From: Aquarana catesbeiana
Lineage: Eukaryota; Chordata; Amphibia; Anura; Ranidae
DNA length: 64,000 bases
Direction: 5' to 3'
Assembly (NCBI RefSeq): GCF_042186555.1
Contig: NC_133325.1
Span: 94,963,110-95,027,109, forward strand
A program made the position numbers and the translations under genes. Below are positions 1-11,118 of the stretch, in pieces (position 1 is the first letter of the stretch; each line of letters opens with the position of its first letter). The notes beneath the pieces are model-generated. The model did not search any database and was not told the origin of the DNA. It was given only the letters and a program-made list of their open reading frames with translations.

Positions 1-7
1 GGAGGAG

Positions 8-665
8 GTGATTGCGGATCATGTCATCCTCAGTGACCCAGAGGACTCCGGACCGAATGCTTCAGCAAACCTACGCTGCATGGCCTCCCTGATCCTGCAA
101 AGCCTGCAAAGGGATCCTCGTATTTGTGGTATCAAGGAGAGGGATCATTACTGGCTGGCAACCCTCCTTGATCCACTTTACAAGGGTAAGGTTGCGGTCC
201 TTATCTTGCTGTTGCAGAGGGAGCAGAGGATGAAACATCTTCAGGAGGCCTTGCAGAAAGGTTTGTGCAACGTGTTTCCAGAGCCTGGGAGGTTACAAAT
301 TCCTGGTCCTGGACAACATGTTGCTGAGGCTTCGGTCAGTCACAGAAGGAGCGGTGGAGAAGGTGGCCGTCTGACCAATGCGTTCATACAATTTTTTTAG
401 TCCGCAGCCCCAAGGTATGATCGGTTCCAGCAACCATAGCCAGCATCTTATTTACATGGTGCAGGAATACCTAGGGGCAAGATCAGACTTGGACACCTTT
501 CCCACCGAAAATCCTCTGGGTTACTGGGTCTTGAGGATGGATCACTGGTCAGAGCTTGCACAGTATGCAACTGAGCTACTGGCCTGTCCTGCATCCAGCG
601 TTCTTTCGGAACGCACATTCAGTGCTGCTGGAGGCTTTGTAACCGATCACAGGGTGCGCCTGTGA
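8..665 (+). pseudogene. hAT transposase, C-terminal fragment (broken)
   Basis: This is the tail of a hAT-superfamily DNA transposase, the nuclear enzyme that cuts and pastes hAT elements. The first part (8-400) reads as the helical end of the catalytic region. The second part (378-665) lies in another frame and carries the C-terminal dimerisation domain, with PLGYW, a WSELAQ segment and the family hallmark LSERTFSAAGG. The two frames overlap near base 390, so a frameshift separates them. The N-terminal BED finger and the catalytic acidic residues would lie left of the window. The stop just after DHRVRL lies close to the usual end of the hATC domain. A host ZBED-type gene is possible but the frameshift and the repeat-rich 3' flank argue for a dead element. 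Confidence 0.85.
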
Positions 666-880
666 ATGAGTGAATGAATCAGTCTTGGATCACCAGCTAT
701 CAAGCACCTGATGCTGATGTAACCGAATAATTTTTTTTTAAATGTGAGATCCCTTCAAGACTGCCTATGCTGATGCTGAGTGACTATCCTGTTATGCTGA
801 GTGACTGTCCTCTTCCTCCTCAATGTTCATGCTGATAGCTTGTAAGAACATTTTTGGTTCTGGGCACCACCACCAGTGGC

Positions 881-1620
881 TAAGGCCCAATTTTTCTGCC
901 CCTGTTTAACAGGGGCGTGTAACTACAATTTTTGATGCAATACTTTGCAGCAGGGCTCATTCCTGCGCTCCAACTAGAGTATCTGTGAGGGGTTGCAGTG
1001 TTTTGACACCAGCACCAGTGCCTAAGGCCCAATTTTTCAGCCCCTGTTTAAAAGGGGCGTCTAATTACAATTTTTGATGCAATACTTTTCAGCAGGGTTT
1101 ATTCCTGCGCTCCAACTATAGTATCTGTGAGGGGTTGCAGTGTTGTGGCACCAGTGGCTAAGGCCCAATCTTTCTGCCCCTGTTTTAACAGGGGTGTGTA
1201 ATTATAATTTTTGCTGCAATAATTTGCAGCAGGGCTCATTCATGCGCTCCAAGTAGAGTTTCTGCGACGGGTTGCAGTGTTGTGGCACCAGCACCAGTGC
1301 CTAAGGCCCAATTTTTCTGCCCCTGTTCAACAGGGGAGGGGCATGTAATTACAATTCTTGATCTAATATTTTACAGCAGGGCCCGTTCCTGTGCCCACCA
1401 AGAGTAACTGTGAGGCCTTACAGTGTTGTAGCAACACCACCACACAGTCCACCACCAAAGGCCCAATTTTTCTGACCCTGTTCAACAGGGGCATGTAATT
1501 ACAATTCTTGATCTAATATTTCACAGCAGGGCCCGTTCCTGCGCCCACCAAGAGTAATTGTGAAGGCTTACAGTGTTGTGGCAACACCAACACCTAAGGC
1601 CCAAATTTCTGCAGAGTATA
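881..1620. repeat. Tandem repeat, about 140-155 bp unit, in the hAT 3' region
   Basis: A unit beginning AAGGCCCAATTTTTCTGCCC is repeated at about 882, 1023, 1160, 1302 and 1457, with a sixth partial copy at about 1597. Each unit contains a short hairpin (CCCCTGTTTAACAGGGG) followed by a conserved stretch containing TTTGCAGCAGGGC. Later copies have diverged and carry small insertions. It directly follows the transposase fragment, so I infer it is the non-coding 3' part of the same element or a minisatellite that grew in it. Confidence 0.8.
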
Positions 1621-1969
1621 TAGGGCAGGCCCCTACTTTCAAACATCCAACTTACAGATGACTCCTACTTTCAAACAGAAGGAGACAACAGGAAGTGAGA
1701 GGAAATCTACCCCTAGGAAGGGAAATTCTCTCCTGTAAGAGTTCCTTGTTTCACTAAAAAACCCAAATCTTCTAAACATGTGCACAGACAGCAAAACAAA
1801 GGTTACAGGGGTGATAAACCTTCCCTATGTTTTCCAAAAAGCTTAAAAATAGATTTTTTGGCTGGAGCTAAACTTTAAAAATGTACCAGTTCAAAATTAC
1901 AAACAGATTCTACTTAAGAACAAACCTACAGTCCCTGTCTTGTTTGGACCACCTGTATACTGCTGTTCA

Positions 1970-2568
1970 GAGTATACAGGGCCTGGGGGCCCCACGCCTT
2001 TCCTTTTTTTAATTTGAGTGCGGGGTTCCCCTTAATATCCATACAAGACCCAAAGGGTCTGGTAATGGGCTGGGGGGGAGGGTACCCATGCCTTTTTTCT
2101 CAATGATTTTCATCCATATTGCTGGGACCAGACATTACATTAAAGCCGCAAGCACTTTTAAATGACTTTTATTCTTTTAGAAATGTCATTTTGTGCAGGG
2201 ACAGTTCTAAACACGGGAAACACGCGCCACTTTACAGGCAAAAATATAGACACCCCCCAGGCATGATATTTAAAAGAATATTTCACTTTTATTTTTTCAC
2301 TTTAAGCATCATTAAAATAATTTCTCCTGAAAAAACTGCCATTTTTAAAACTTTTTTTTGCATTAATACATGTACTCTGGGGCAGGACCCAGGTCCCCAA
2401 ACCCTTTTTAGGACAATAGCTTGCATATTAGCCTTTAAAATTCGCACTTTTGATTTCTCACGTTCGAGTCCCATAGACTTTAACGGGGTTCGAAAGTTCG
2501 CGTGAACTATCAGTCCGTTCGCAAGTTCTGGTGTGAACCGAACCGGGGGGGTGTTCGGCTCATCCCTA
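1970..2568 (+). mobile_element. hAT non-autonomous element, 3' end fragment
   Basis: The right end GGCTCATCCCTA at 2557-2568 and the preceding 500 bases match the right half of the complete element at 48550-49902 and the fragment ending at 14127. Shared landmarks include AAATGTCATTTTG, AAACACGGGAAA and GGGGCAGGACCC. The left part is missing. The left boundary is an estimate from where similarity to the other copies begins. Confidence 0.7.
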
Positions 2569-3216
2569 GTCCTACTATGTAACTGGCAGTCTTGCTAACT
2601 ATTGGGAGGATACAGAGCTTCAAAGGGCAGGGAATTGAGGGGGAATGGAATCTACAGGAAAAGCAGTCATTGGCATAGCATTGCAGATTTATATATTATT
2701 CTTCAATCGCTGCTATATTCCCTTTTTCCTTGCTCCCACTGTGGAGCATGAGTCTCTGCAATGTGCATGCTCCCGTTCTGTACTCTCTCTACATACAGAC
2801 TGTGGCACTCTAAAACATTTTTTAACTTTATATACTAATAGAAAACTGGTGCATCCCAATGGGCCAGCATTTCTCGTTCCCCAGAGTGGGAGGATCCAGG
2901 AGCAGATTTGTTCACAAGATTCCAAAAAAGCTATTTGAAGAAATGCTGGATGATCAGAGTACCACTGCTATCTTTCAGTATACTTGGCTTGGGAATCTAG
3001 TACAAGTTCCAGCATGACAGCACCCTACAGATGAGAACCGGAGGCAAGTGGGGCTTGGAAGCAGCATGCTATCACTTTTGTCTTAATGACAAGTTTTCAT
3101 TAAAAAATATGTTATTCTGAAAATACATTCTGCAACATATTACCAAGTTTTTCTCTTTTGAGTGTTTGCATTAGTGCACTTGTACATCATAGTTCCCCCT
3201 TGCACTTAAAGCAAAG

Positions 3217-3247
<31 letters not shown>

Positions 3248-4546
3248 CTAACATTATTGCTAATAAAATTTAAAAAAAGACTATACAATATTCAAGATCG
3301 CTTGTTAAAAAATATAAGTATCTTACTATTCTTTTTTATGCTTCCGTTTGTGGCTGTTTTCATCCTTAATGTGGGCATGTGAAGCCCAATCGAGATTGCT
3401 TCCTGGAATACCTTAGGAGAGATGCATGCTGGGTAACCAGCATGCACCTCTTGATCAGTCACCGTGCGATTCAACGGTGACTGTAGTGCTGAGCACAGTA
3501 CTGCCAACAAACAACAGACTCCTGGGAAATGATGTGTCATCATTCCCCAGGAGCACAGGCGAGGGAGGAAGTCTCAAGGAGCTCCGCGGACCAGGAAGTG
3601 GCAGATTACTAGGACTACATAGCAACAGGCCCTTTCTGGTAAGTAGAAAAAAAAAATTCTCCAAATGATTTTTTCTAGGTTAAAAGGAGTCTTTTAATGT
3701 AATTTTTTTTTTTTAGGGTGGAACTCCAATTTGAGTAAATTTGAGAATGGTTAAGTGAGAATGGTTAAATTCCCACCCCAGATACTGAAATGGATCAAAT
3801 TTGTAAGTTCTCTCTGTGGATCTTTTTAATGCTTTGGTAGATTAATCAGTTTCTATTTAAATTGGCTGTAGTGCGTGTGACTATGGGAGAGTCACTAGCT
3901 TGTAAGTTTCTTCCATGGCAGGGACTACTGTGAATGGCTTAAGCTCTCTGTAAAATGCAATGGAATTGTCTGCTCTCCAAAAACGAAATAAAATACAGAA
4001 TCCCAATGAATCAGATGCAATATACTTAATCCCAGTGCTGACTTTAAAGACCCCAAATCAACTGTATACTGATTTTAACTACTGACATTTGTGCAAGTCA
4101 ATAAATTCAGCAACACACTTTAAAAATCATTCATAACATACTTAAATGAAGTGAAATAATTATAAAATCTAAGAAGAAGTCCTCAAACAATAAAAATAAA
4201 ATAGCTACAAGATTATTTATACTGAAAGCTTCAAAGCATATAAGCTCTAGACTGTTTTGTTATGTATTTCCCTTTAGCTCCTTTCATGTTTTTCCAAATA
4301 AGGTTCACAACCAGTCAGTGGCCCGAAAGACACATCTGGTCCCATCATTTTATCTGCAGTTTACAGACATAAATGCTTTTCCAGACTGTTTTACCACAAA
4401 TTCTCTTGTATTTAGTCCCCGGAGACAAAATTCAGGAGCTTTTTTGTGTGGGAATTGTTTCACAGTCAAGCATGGAGTAGGGCCTCCTAGAGAGGTCAGG
4501 GCTGTTTACACCTACATCATATGATGCTTCATGCAGTGCATCTGAG
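2569..4546. other. No recognised gene; AT-rich with short repeats
   Basis: I see no coding signal. The stretch holds a T run at about 3217-3242, a 16-bp-stem hairpin at 3519-3553 (CTCCTGGGAAATGATG and its near-complement), and a short TTTAGGGTGGAACTCCAA segment near 3714 that resembles the end of a small frog repeat. The remainder looks unique. Confidence 0.5.
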
Positions 4547-4548
4547 AA

Positions 4549-4612
<64 letters not shown>
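4547..4612. repeat. (TA)n microsatellite
   Basis: About 32 uninterrupted TA units. Its right edge abuts the end of a Tc1-like element, which uses TA as its target site. Confidence 0.97.
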
Positions 4613-4621
<9 letters not shown>

Positions 4622-5020
4622 TGTATTGTCAAAAGTTTTGAGATGCCTGCATTTACATGCACATGAAGTTTAATGGCATCCCAGCCTTAGTCCGTAGGGT
4701 TCAATATTGAGTTGGCCCACCCCTTGCAGCTATAACAACTTCAACTCTTATGGGAAGGCTGTCTACAAGGTTTAGGAGTGTATCTATGGGAATGTTTGAC
4801 CATTCTTCCAGAAGCGCATTTGTGAGATCAGGCACTGATGTGGACGAGAAGGCCTGGTTTGCAGTCTCCACTCTAATTCATCCCTAATATGTTTTATCAG
4901 GTTGAGATCAGGACTCTGTGTCAGCCAGTCAAGTTCCTCCACCCCAAACTCTCTTATCAATGTCTTTACCCAACTCTGCCTCATATACTCTTCCCCTCAG
5001 CTTAGATCTGTGGAAAAAAA
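4613..5020 (-). mobile_element. Tc1/mariner element, 3'-end fragment
   Basis: This is the terminal part of a Tc1-type DNA transposon read on the minus strand. The terminal sequence CACTGTATTGTCAAAAGTTT lies next to the TA microsatellite. Inward of it the minus strand encodes the end of a Tc1 transposase (see the separate entry). Similarity fades by about 5020, so the 5' two thirds of the element are missing. Confidence 0.75.
4784..4984 (-). pseudogene. Tc1-family transposase, C-terminal fragment
   Basis: The reading contains FGVEELDWLTQSPDLN followed by LIKHIRDELEWRL, the classical end of Tc1 DD34E transposases. The family normally has the third catalytic acidic residue, a glutamate, in the block after SPDLN. 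Here that position reads lysine (LIKH), so the enzyme would be dead even if complete. The DNA-binding domain and the two catalytic aspartates are absent. About 66 residues remain of a protein usually near 340. Confidence 0.8.
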
Positions 5021-5715
5021 GCAAATTTTGCCAACATACTGTAGATGTGTGACAGTCCAACAGTAACCCCTTGCTGGGTCCCTGGCAATATTTTCTGTAC
5101 ATTTTTCTGTACATTCTGCACATTGTCTAAAATAGTTTTTCTCTGAGCTCATAGGAGAAGCTATTGATTTCTTTGGGGGGTTCTAGATTTCACAGGCTGC
5201 TGGTTTGATTGCTTCCCCCTGCATTCTGGAGGTTTCCAGAACATAGAGGACTGGGAAAGTCAACGGGCAGCCTGAATATTTGTTGTACATTAGCCATTCC
5301 CTGGGGAAGCATTCCTAGTAGGTGGCTGAGGGGAACCTAAATTATCTGAAGCCTGGAGAAGCCCTGGTCTTGTCCTGCTGGAGCAGATCCCAGCTTCGGG
5401 GGTTTTTCTTCTTAGAGGCAGTCCTGTTGGAGTCTGCTGATGTTCATTGAGGTCCCAGCTGTAGCAGAGCTGGGGAGCCTAATCCTAATTTCTTCTAAAG
5501 CTAAGGAATTGGTCTGGAGTAGTCATTGAGGAGTGCCTGGTGGAAGCTGGAGATGTGCAGCTGCCCTGAGATATTGTGAGTACTGATCCAAGCTCACGAT
5601 TCTAGTGACTGTGTGTTGTTCTACTTTTTGGGGTGCCAGCAGTAGCGCTTTCTCAATCTCTCTCTGAGGCTGTTCTTACAGGATCTCCGTTCTGGCCGTC
5701 CCCTTTGTTGCTGAT
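5021..5715. other. No recognised feature
   Basis: No coding similarity, inverted ends or tandem repeats are evident in this stretch. Confidence 0.4.
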
Positions 5716-6664
5716 TTAACCCCTTGGCGCCAAGCCTACACAAACATGCGGCCCCACTGGACTGGGCTTTTTTCAGTGGGGCCGCATTTTTGAGCATCTC
5801 CCTTTGTGCTGGGAGCGAGCCACACAGCGCACTCCCAGCACATAGACCGGGTCTCAATGAGAGACCCAGGCCCTGTACTAACAATCGGAATTCTGGGCCA
5901 CCTGATAGCTGTGATAGCCTCTGATTGGCTATGATAGTGATCAGTCACTATGAAGCCCACCCCATGTTTTCTCTCTCTGTGAATGGAGGAAATAGATACA
6001 TTGTATCTCTCTCTCTCCTTGCAGAGAGAAAAAAAAGTGCATGTAAAAAAAATAATAATAATAATTAAAAAAAAAAAAATACAAAAAAATACCTAGATCA
6101 AGGTTTAATCTAGGTCAGTACCAGGGTTAGTGTTAGGGTTGAGGTCAGGGTCAAAGGTAAGGGTCAGGTTTTTTTTGGACAGGATTTTTTTTTTTAATAA
6201 GCAGCAGTGTCAGTTAGTATCAGTGTCAGTGTGTTTTAGGTAGGATAAAAAAAGCAAAATGAGCACCATTGTTTCTGCGCTGTACTACGGGTACAAACAA
6301 CAACTAACATACCCATATGTGGTATTGGTGCGACCATCAAGAGCAGGAGAATTTATTTTGGGTTGTTCTTTGGTGGAAAGGAATGGTAGTAGCAAGAAAT
6401 ATACAGCAAAATGTAAAAAATATATATATTTTTTTTACTGTTTTGTGCCAATTTTCCTTTGACAATAAAAAAAAATCAGGAGATATCCATTACCATTTAC
6501 CATCAAATAAAAGCCCAATTTGTCCTGAAAAAAAACAAGGTATAATGCACCTGGATGCACAAAGTAGTTGTGACGATATGTACAGTTTTACTGACACATG
6601 TCAAAGTTGCAAAACTGTGCTTAGGCATTAAGATTTGTTTTATCCTTAGGTGCGAAGGGTTCAA
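5716..6664. mobile_element. piggyBac-like MITE (TTAACCCCTTGGCGCC family)
   Basis: The left end TTAACCCCTTGGCGCC at 5716 has an imperfect inverted partner at 6648-6664 (AGGTGCGAAGGGTTCAA). TTAA is the piggyBac target. The right copy has drifted to TTCAA. The interior is non-coding, with a near-palindrome around 5740-5790 (GCGGCCCCACTGG... and its inverse) and A/T runs. Assignment to piggyBac rests on the TTAA-type ends only. Confidence 0.55.
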
Positions 6665-6767
6665 AGAAGCTTCACCTGGTGAATTATGTCCTCCTTTTAC
6701 AAGTCAGCATTTCGGAGTATCCCATATCACCTCAATCCAGCAATCAATTATAAAAATGTTAGCAGGG

Positions 6768-7032
6768 TATTGAATCATGTGCTAGAAGCTTCTTGTATAC
6801 AGTAGAATACTTTACTTTCATGGAGGAATATCAGAACATGTCTTACAGCATTAGAAACATGAAATAGGAACAAGCAGCATACAAGTACACTGAGCATAGA
6901 CAGAACGTACATCCTATGACTACATTACCATAGAATACACATTATAACAGTGCCACCTGCTGGTATAGATAGGTATAATGCATATATACAGTTCACAATA
7001 TAGAATTCTACTTGCTGTTGCTTCTTTCAATA
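6768..7032 (-). repeat. Candidate 3' LTR of minus-strand copia element
   Basis: The segment is bounded by TATTGA and its inverse TCAATA. On the minus strand it is preceded by AGAAGGGG, a fitting polypurine tract, and by the end of the copia pol region. Its first bases (minus strand GAAAGAAGCAACAGCAAGTA) resemble the start of the 5' LTR at 17997 (GGAAGTGCAACAGCATGTA), which supports the call. The 5' LTR partner is not present. Confidence 0.55.
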
Positions 7033-7044
7033 CCCCTTCTCAAC

Positions 7045-7430
7045 AGCATGTGGTTTATACATCCCTGGTTGTCTTCAAAAATGGGAATTGGTTTTAATAT
7101 GTCTATCCCAATGTCCACAAAAAGTTGACAAATCCATATCGCTTCTTGACACGTGTGTGCTGCTGCAATGTACTCTGCTTCAGTTGAAGATAGAGAGACA
7201 GTTGTTTGCTTTTCGACTAGAACAACTTATGGTTCCTTCCCCATACTGGAAGATGAATCCACTTGTGGATTTGTCATCTGTGCAGTCCCTGGCCCAATCA
7301 GCATCCACATATCCAACCAGTTTTAGATTGGATGTTGCCAGTAACTGTAACTTCATCTGAATTGTTCTTTTAAGGTACTGTATCACTTTTTTACTGCATT
7401 CCAGTCATGCTGAAAGGGAGCTGAAACTTT
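7045..7430 (-). pseudogene. copia pol: RNase H fragment
   Basis: The RNase H domain degrades the RNA strand during reverse transcription. Visible motifs are IQYLKRTIQMK, then VGYVDADWARD and DDKSTSGFIFQ, the signature of copia RNase H. The frame shifts after SSRKA. The continuation carries the end of the domain with an acidic residue in the expected STEAEY-like position and FEDNQGC near 7060. A second frameshift separates the WNAV segment at the start. At least two frameshifts make it inactive. Confidence 0.85.
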
Positions 7431-7439
7431 CCTGCATAG

Positions 7440-7790
7440 TATGCCCACTGGAAAAAAAAAAAAGTGCGCAAATTAACTACTAAAAATGGTGATAAATATT
7501 TGGTGCAAATCAAAAACCAAACCTCAACAAAACATATGAAAAAATATATCAGTAAATATGTGTATCCCAACACACAAAAAATAGTGAAAGAAAGTCCATG
7601 TATTATCTGAAAATAAAACAATAGTCCTTAAATGAATCTCCAGAAAAATAAAACAAAGGTCCTTAAATAAATCTCCAGAAAACAGAACACATATTCCTCA
7701 ATCCAACCATCTGAGATGTGGTGCACGATGTAAAAATACAAACTGCTTACCAGATAAGTTGGATCTCAAATGATAGAGATCAAAAGCACC
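7440..7790. other. Non-copia segment between RNase H and integrase
   Basis: AT-rich, non-coding. It holds local repeats such as CCTTAAATGAATCTCCAGAAAA and CCTTAAATAAATCTCCAGAAAA at about 7625-7680. It occupies the place where the copia reverse transcriptase should be, so it is an insertion combined with a deletion, or a filler. Confidence 0.5.
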
Positions 7791-7794
7791 TCAG

Positions 7795-8371
7795 TCTTTG
7801 GGTGTAGAATTCTGTAACCCTTAGTTTGCTCGCTGTAGCCTACTAGAATGCCCTTTATGGCTCTGTTCTCCAGCTTGGATTGCTTTTCACTTGGAATATA
7901 GTCATATGCTTTACATCCAAACATTCTGATGTGCCCTATGCTAGGCTATGATCCATGCCACATTTCAAATGAAGTACTTTTAATGTCTCTTGAGGGTAGT
8001 CTGTTCTGTAGGTAGGTTACAGTCATGACTGCTTCTCCCCACTACTTGTGAGGTAGGTTGGTATCCGACAACATGCATCTGGCCATTTCTATAAAAGTGT
8101 GATTTTTCCATTTGGCTACACCGGTTTGTTCAAGAGTGTATGGTAAGGTTGTCTGGTGTACTATTCCTTGTCTCTTAAGATATGAGGCCACTTCTTTGCT
8201 TATGTATTCTCCGCCATTGTCGGTGCGTATTATCCCTGGTTTCCGTTGGAATTTGTTGCTATACATGGCAACAAACTCTTGAAGTTTCACTGATGTTTCA
8301 TTTTTGTGTTTCATCAGATAATTAGTTGTGTACCTGGAATTTGAACCTGGAATGTGTGGAATGTACATCAA
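7795..8371 (-). pseudogene. copia pol: integrase core and C-terminal fragment
   Basis: The integrase inserts the cDNA into the genome. The reading shows IIRTDNGGEYISKEVA, the second catalytic aspartate region of retroviral-type integrases, followed by GIVHQTTLPYTLEQTGVA, which carries a glutamate position of the D-D-35-E core (family PEQNGVAE). That block is altered here (LEQTGVAKW). Downstream minus-strand reading continues with HIRMFGCKAYDYIP and KGILVGYS-type sequence in another frame. The N-terminal zinc finger and first aspartate are not visible. Confidence 0.85.
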
Positions 8372-8464
8372 TGAAATTTAGTAGATATCTGTTCCCGCCT
8401 GATGTGGGATTTTCATTGGATCACATACGTCACTGTGTATGAGCTGCAAGGGGTGGGTAGTTTT

Positions 8465-8612
8465 TAGACATGTGCGGTTCATTCCGAATTAATATTCTGA
8501 CAAACTTACTTTTCGTTATTCGGAGATTCGGATATATCCGAATGACAATATAATCAAATTTTACCCAATGCTCCGAATAACATAACGAAATTCGTCAGAA
8601 TTTTGGAGCCAT
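8465..8612. mobile_element. Possible hAT-type MITE fragment
   Basis: AGACATGTGCGGTTCATTCCGAA and the TTCGTTATTCGGA / TCCGAATAACATAACGAA inverted pair (about 8512-8590) form a fold-back of a kind common in frog hAT MITEs. No clean duplication is visible at its edges. Confidence 0.4.
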
Positions 8613-8620
8613 GTTACCTA

Positions 8621-9060
8621 TTTGGTTACATCCTCTCCAACATAGTGGGGAGTTTTGCTTTCTCAGGAGTCGGATACCATACAATAACTTACTCTTGTCA
8701 CTCCTGTTAACAAATGGTAGTGAAGATACAGATGGTAACAACCTTTGGCTTGTTCCTCAATTACACTTCTGCTTGATCCCTACCTGCTATATCCTATACT
8801 GGACTCCAGCTTGCTTATCTACTGGTCAAGTGATCCTGAGGACTGTGACCTTGTACTAACATGCAACAAAACCCCTCTCAACCATCAGGAGCTCTGGTGA
8901 ATACATTAGTACTTAGACACTGCACCTCGAGTGAGCCCACGTCATTCGCCAGGGTGACCTGCTTGTATATCTATCCTGTTGGTTGGTGGAAGTCTCTCTA
9001 ATGTTAAAGCTACTGGTCTCTGAGGCTGACTCCTGACAATCACAGAATATACTGTCCCAA
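8621..9060 (+). other. Possible LTR and leader of the gypsy element
   Basis: No protein is encoded. The stretch lies directly upstream of the gag-like start at 9063, where a 5' LTR and leader would be expected, and is pyrimidine-rich. I cannot define LTR ends or a primer site with confidence. Confidence 0.3.
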
Positions 9061-9062
9061 AG

Positions 9063-9964
9063 ATGGAGTCCGCTATAGCAAATGCCATGGCAGCAAATTG
9101 CAGAGCTACAAGAGTTCAGTGATACCTACCAAGAAAAAAACAAATAAACTGGAAAGTGTGCTAAAAGGGCAAAAGGAGGAAATCCATGCTCTGCTAACGA
9201 CATATACCTCTACCACTCAAGTTTAATGGAGACCACCATCATTACAGAGATTTCCTTAACTAGTCTCACATGTATTTCCAAATATAACCTGTTACATTTA
9301 CTTCTGAGAAACAGAAGGTATTGCTTGTTATCAACCCCCTGACTGAGGAAGCCCTGGCTGGGGCATGCCTTTATGTAAAACAAGACAGCGTAATTTTGAA
9401 TAATTTAGAGACTTTTTTGACTGTGATGAATCAGATTTTTGATCCCAACCGCTGCGGTATTGCCGAAGCAAAGTTGCATCATAGACGCTCTGTTGAGTAT
9501 GTTGTGACGTTGGAAAACAGATACCACTTGGAACCCAGCAGTGCAAAAAAATCAGTTCCACCAAGGGCTCTCTGAACAGGTAAAAGATGAGCTCACCAGA
9601 GTAGAGAGTCCTAATGATCTCAAAGCTTCCATCCAATTATGTATCTGAATTGATCACAGGCTTACAGAAAGGAGGAAGTAGAGCCTGGGAATGTTTGAAA
9701 TAAAGATGGCATGTTGCTATTCAGTAGGATCCAAAAGTTTCTCCAGATTCCATCACTCCCAAACCTGTGCAGGTTGATGCTATTAAGAGATCCAATGCTA
9801 TTCAGGAGAAAGAGAGAAGAAATTCGGAAAAGATATGTTTATATTATGGATACTCTGGGCATTATGCAGTTAATTATCCCAACAAAGTCAAAAGAAAAAT
9901 TGCTGCGACTGATGTTATAGTGCCTGAACAAATAAACTCTATTACCCAGTCTATCTGCCCATGA
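9063..9964 (+). pseudogene. gypsy gag fragments with degenerate zinc knuckle
   Basis: The start at 9063 (MESAIANAMAANC) is followed by frame-disrupted sequence. At 9321-9575 the reading has LTEEALAGACLYVKQ and FLTVMNQIFDPN, typical of a gypsy capsid helix region. At 9767-9964 the reading has SEKICLYYGYSGHYAVNYPNK. The spacing matches a CX2CX4HX4C nucleocapsid knuckle, but the second and last cysteines are tyrosines, so zinc binding is lost. The protein would package the element RNA in cytoplasmic particles. Confidence 0.7.
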
Positions 9965-10019
9965 ATCTATGAAGAAAATAAAGTTAATTCTCTGTCTCAT
10001 TTTGTTGCCCCTATCAAAC

Positions 10020-10437
10020 TTATCACTGAGAGCCGTGAAATTCTTTGCTCTGCTATGCGGGACTCCGGGGCCAGGAGGAACTTTATGGACATGGAATTTG
10101 CCCACAGCATAATATTCAAACAAGAAATACATTTTCCGCTATTGATATGGGGATGGTTGATGGTTCACCTTTATCGTCAGGACCTGTTATCCATGAAACG
10201 GTTCCTCTGGTAATCCAATTTGAGGCTGACCATCGTGAGACTATCAGCTTTCAGCTGATTACGATACCAATGTTTCCTGTCATCCTGGGCATTCCTTGGT
10301 TTTCTACCTATAATTTCTCCTGGGGAGCACGAACGATACATTTTACATCTCCCCATTGCGAGGAACATTGTAGAGAACCTTGCTTAACAAGTTATCCACT
10401 GACCAAGGAATCACAAGTTGATGCAGTAACTACCTAG
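10020..10437 (+). pseudogene. gypsy protease-region fragment
   Basis: An AMRDSGARRNFMD segment in one frame near 10052-10088 matches a retropepsin active-site region (family D-S/T-G-A). The longer reading at 10045-10437 continues with PLSSGPVIHETVPL, RETISFQLI and FPVILGIPWF, the block that follows the active site in chromovirus-like vertebrate gypsy elements. A frameshift separates the two. No function is expected. Confidence 0.75.
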
Positions 10438-10506
10438 TCATAGGACAACCTGCCTCAAAAATTCAATGAGTTCTGGGTTGACAGTGATTAAATGAATGCT
10501 GATCAA

Positions 10507-10870
10507 TTACCTCATCCTCAACCATATGATTTTTCTGTTGAAATGATCCCAGGGGCAGAAATACCTTCTGGCAGCATTTTGATCTCCTTGAAAAACACAG
10601 ACAAGGTTATATCCCCCCCGTAGGTCTAGTTTTGTAAAGACTACAGCAGAAAAGAGTCTATCCAACATTTCAGAAATTAAGGGAAGTAGATAATAGTTTT
10701 TAACAGTGATTTTAGTGAAATCCATGTAATCGATGCATGGGCACAAGGAGGAGTCCTTTTTTCCAACAAAAACAGGGCTGTCCCTGCAGGAGACATTGAG
10801 TGCCTAATAAAGCCCTTCTCTAATTTCTCATCCACCCACTCGCTGAGCACCTTTAATTTTAGGTTGAGAC
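10507..10870 (-). pseudogene. gypsy reverse transcriptase N-terminal block, inverted
   Basis: Minus-strand reading gives EKGFIRHSMSPAG in one frame, then CPCIDYMDFTKITVKN, LPLISEMLDRL and FTKLDLRGGYNL in the next. This is the start of a gypsy RT with the first catalytic aspartate in LDLRGGY. It is opposite in strand to the gag and protease before it and to the rest of RT after it. It ends where the plus-strand RT resumes, so I infer an in-place inversion of about 370 bases. Confidence 0.85.
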
Positions 10871-10884
10871 AGATATGAATGGAA

Positions 10885-11118
10885 AACTGCTTTTAGAACC
10901 TGATTAGGGCATTTCAAGTCCTTGGTTATGCCTTTTGGCCTTTGCAATGCTCTTGCAATTTTTTAGCACTTTATCATCAATGTTTTTCAAGATCTGTTGG
11001 ACGATATTCTCATTGTTTATGATAATCTGAAGGAGCATTGCAAGCATATTTGCACTGTCTTTGAAAGATTAAAAAAGAATCTCTACATCTTACTGGAGAA
11101 ATGTGAGTTTGAATGAAG
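10885..11118 (+). pseudogene. gypsy reverse transcriptase middle block
   Basis: The reading includes SLVMPFGLCNALAIF, then FQDLLDDILIVYDN and HICTVFERLKKNLYILLEKCEFE. These are the MPFGL and LDDIL blocks of gypsy RT followed by the thumb start. Stops interrupt it, including one after ALAIF. The usual residues between the FRDLLD and YLDD blocks seem to be missing, with the two fused as DLLDDILIVY. Confidence 0.85.

Larger units (their letters stand above)
6768..8430 (-). mobile_element. Ty1/copia retrotransposon remnant
   Basis: The minus strand carries, in order, an integrase fragment (8371 to about 7795), a foreign or rearranged stretch (about 7790-7440), an RNase H fragment (about 7430-7045) and a candidate LTR. 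Gag, protease and the reverse transcriptase core are missing. Domain order integrase before RNase H is diagnostic of copia rather than gypsy. Confidence 0.8.
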
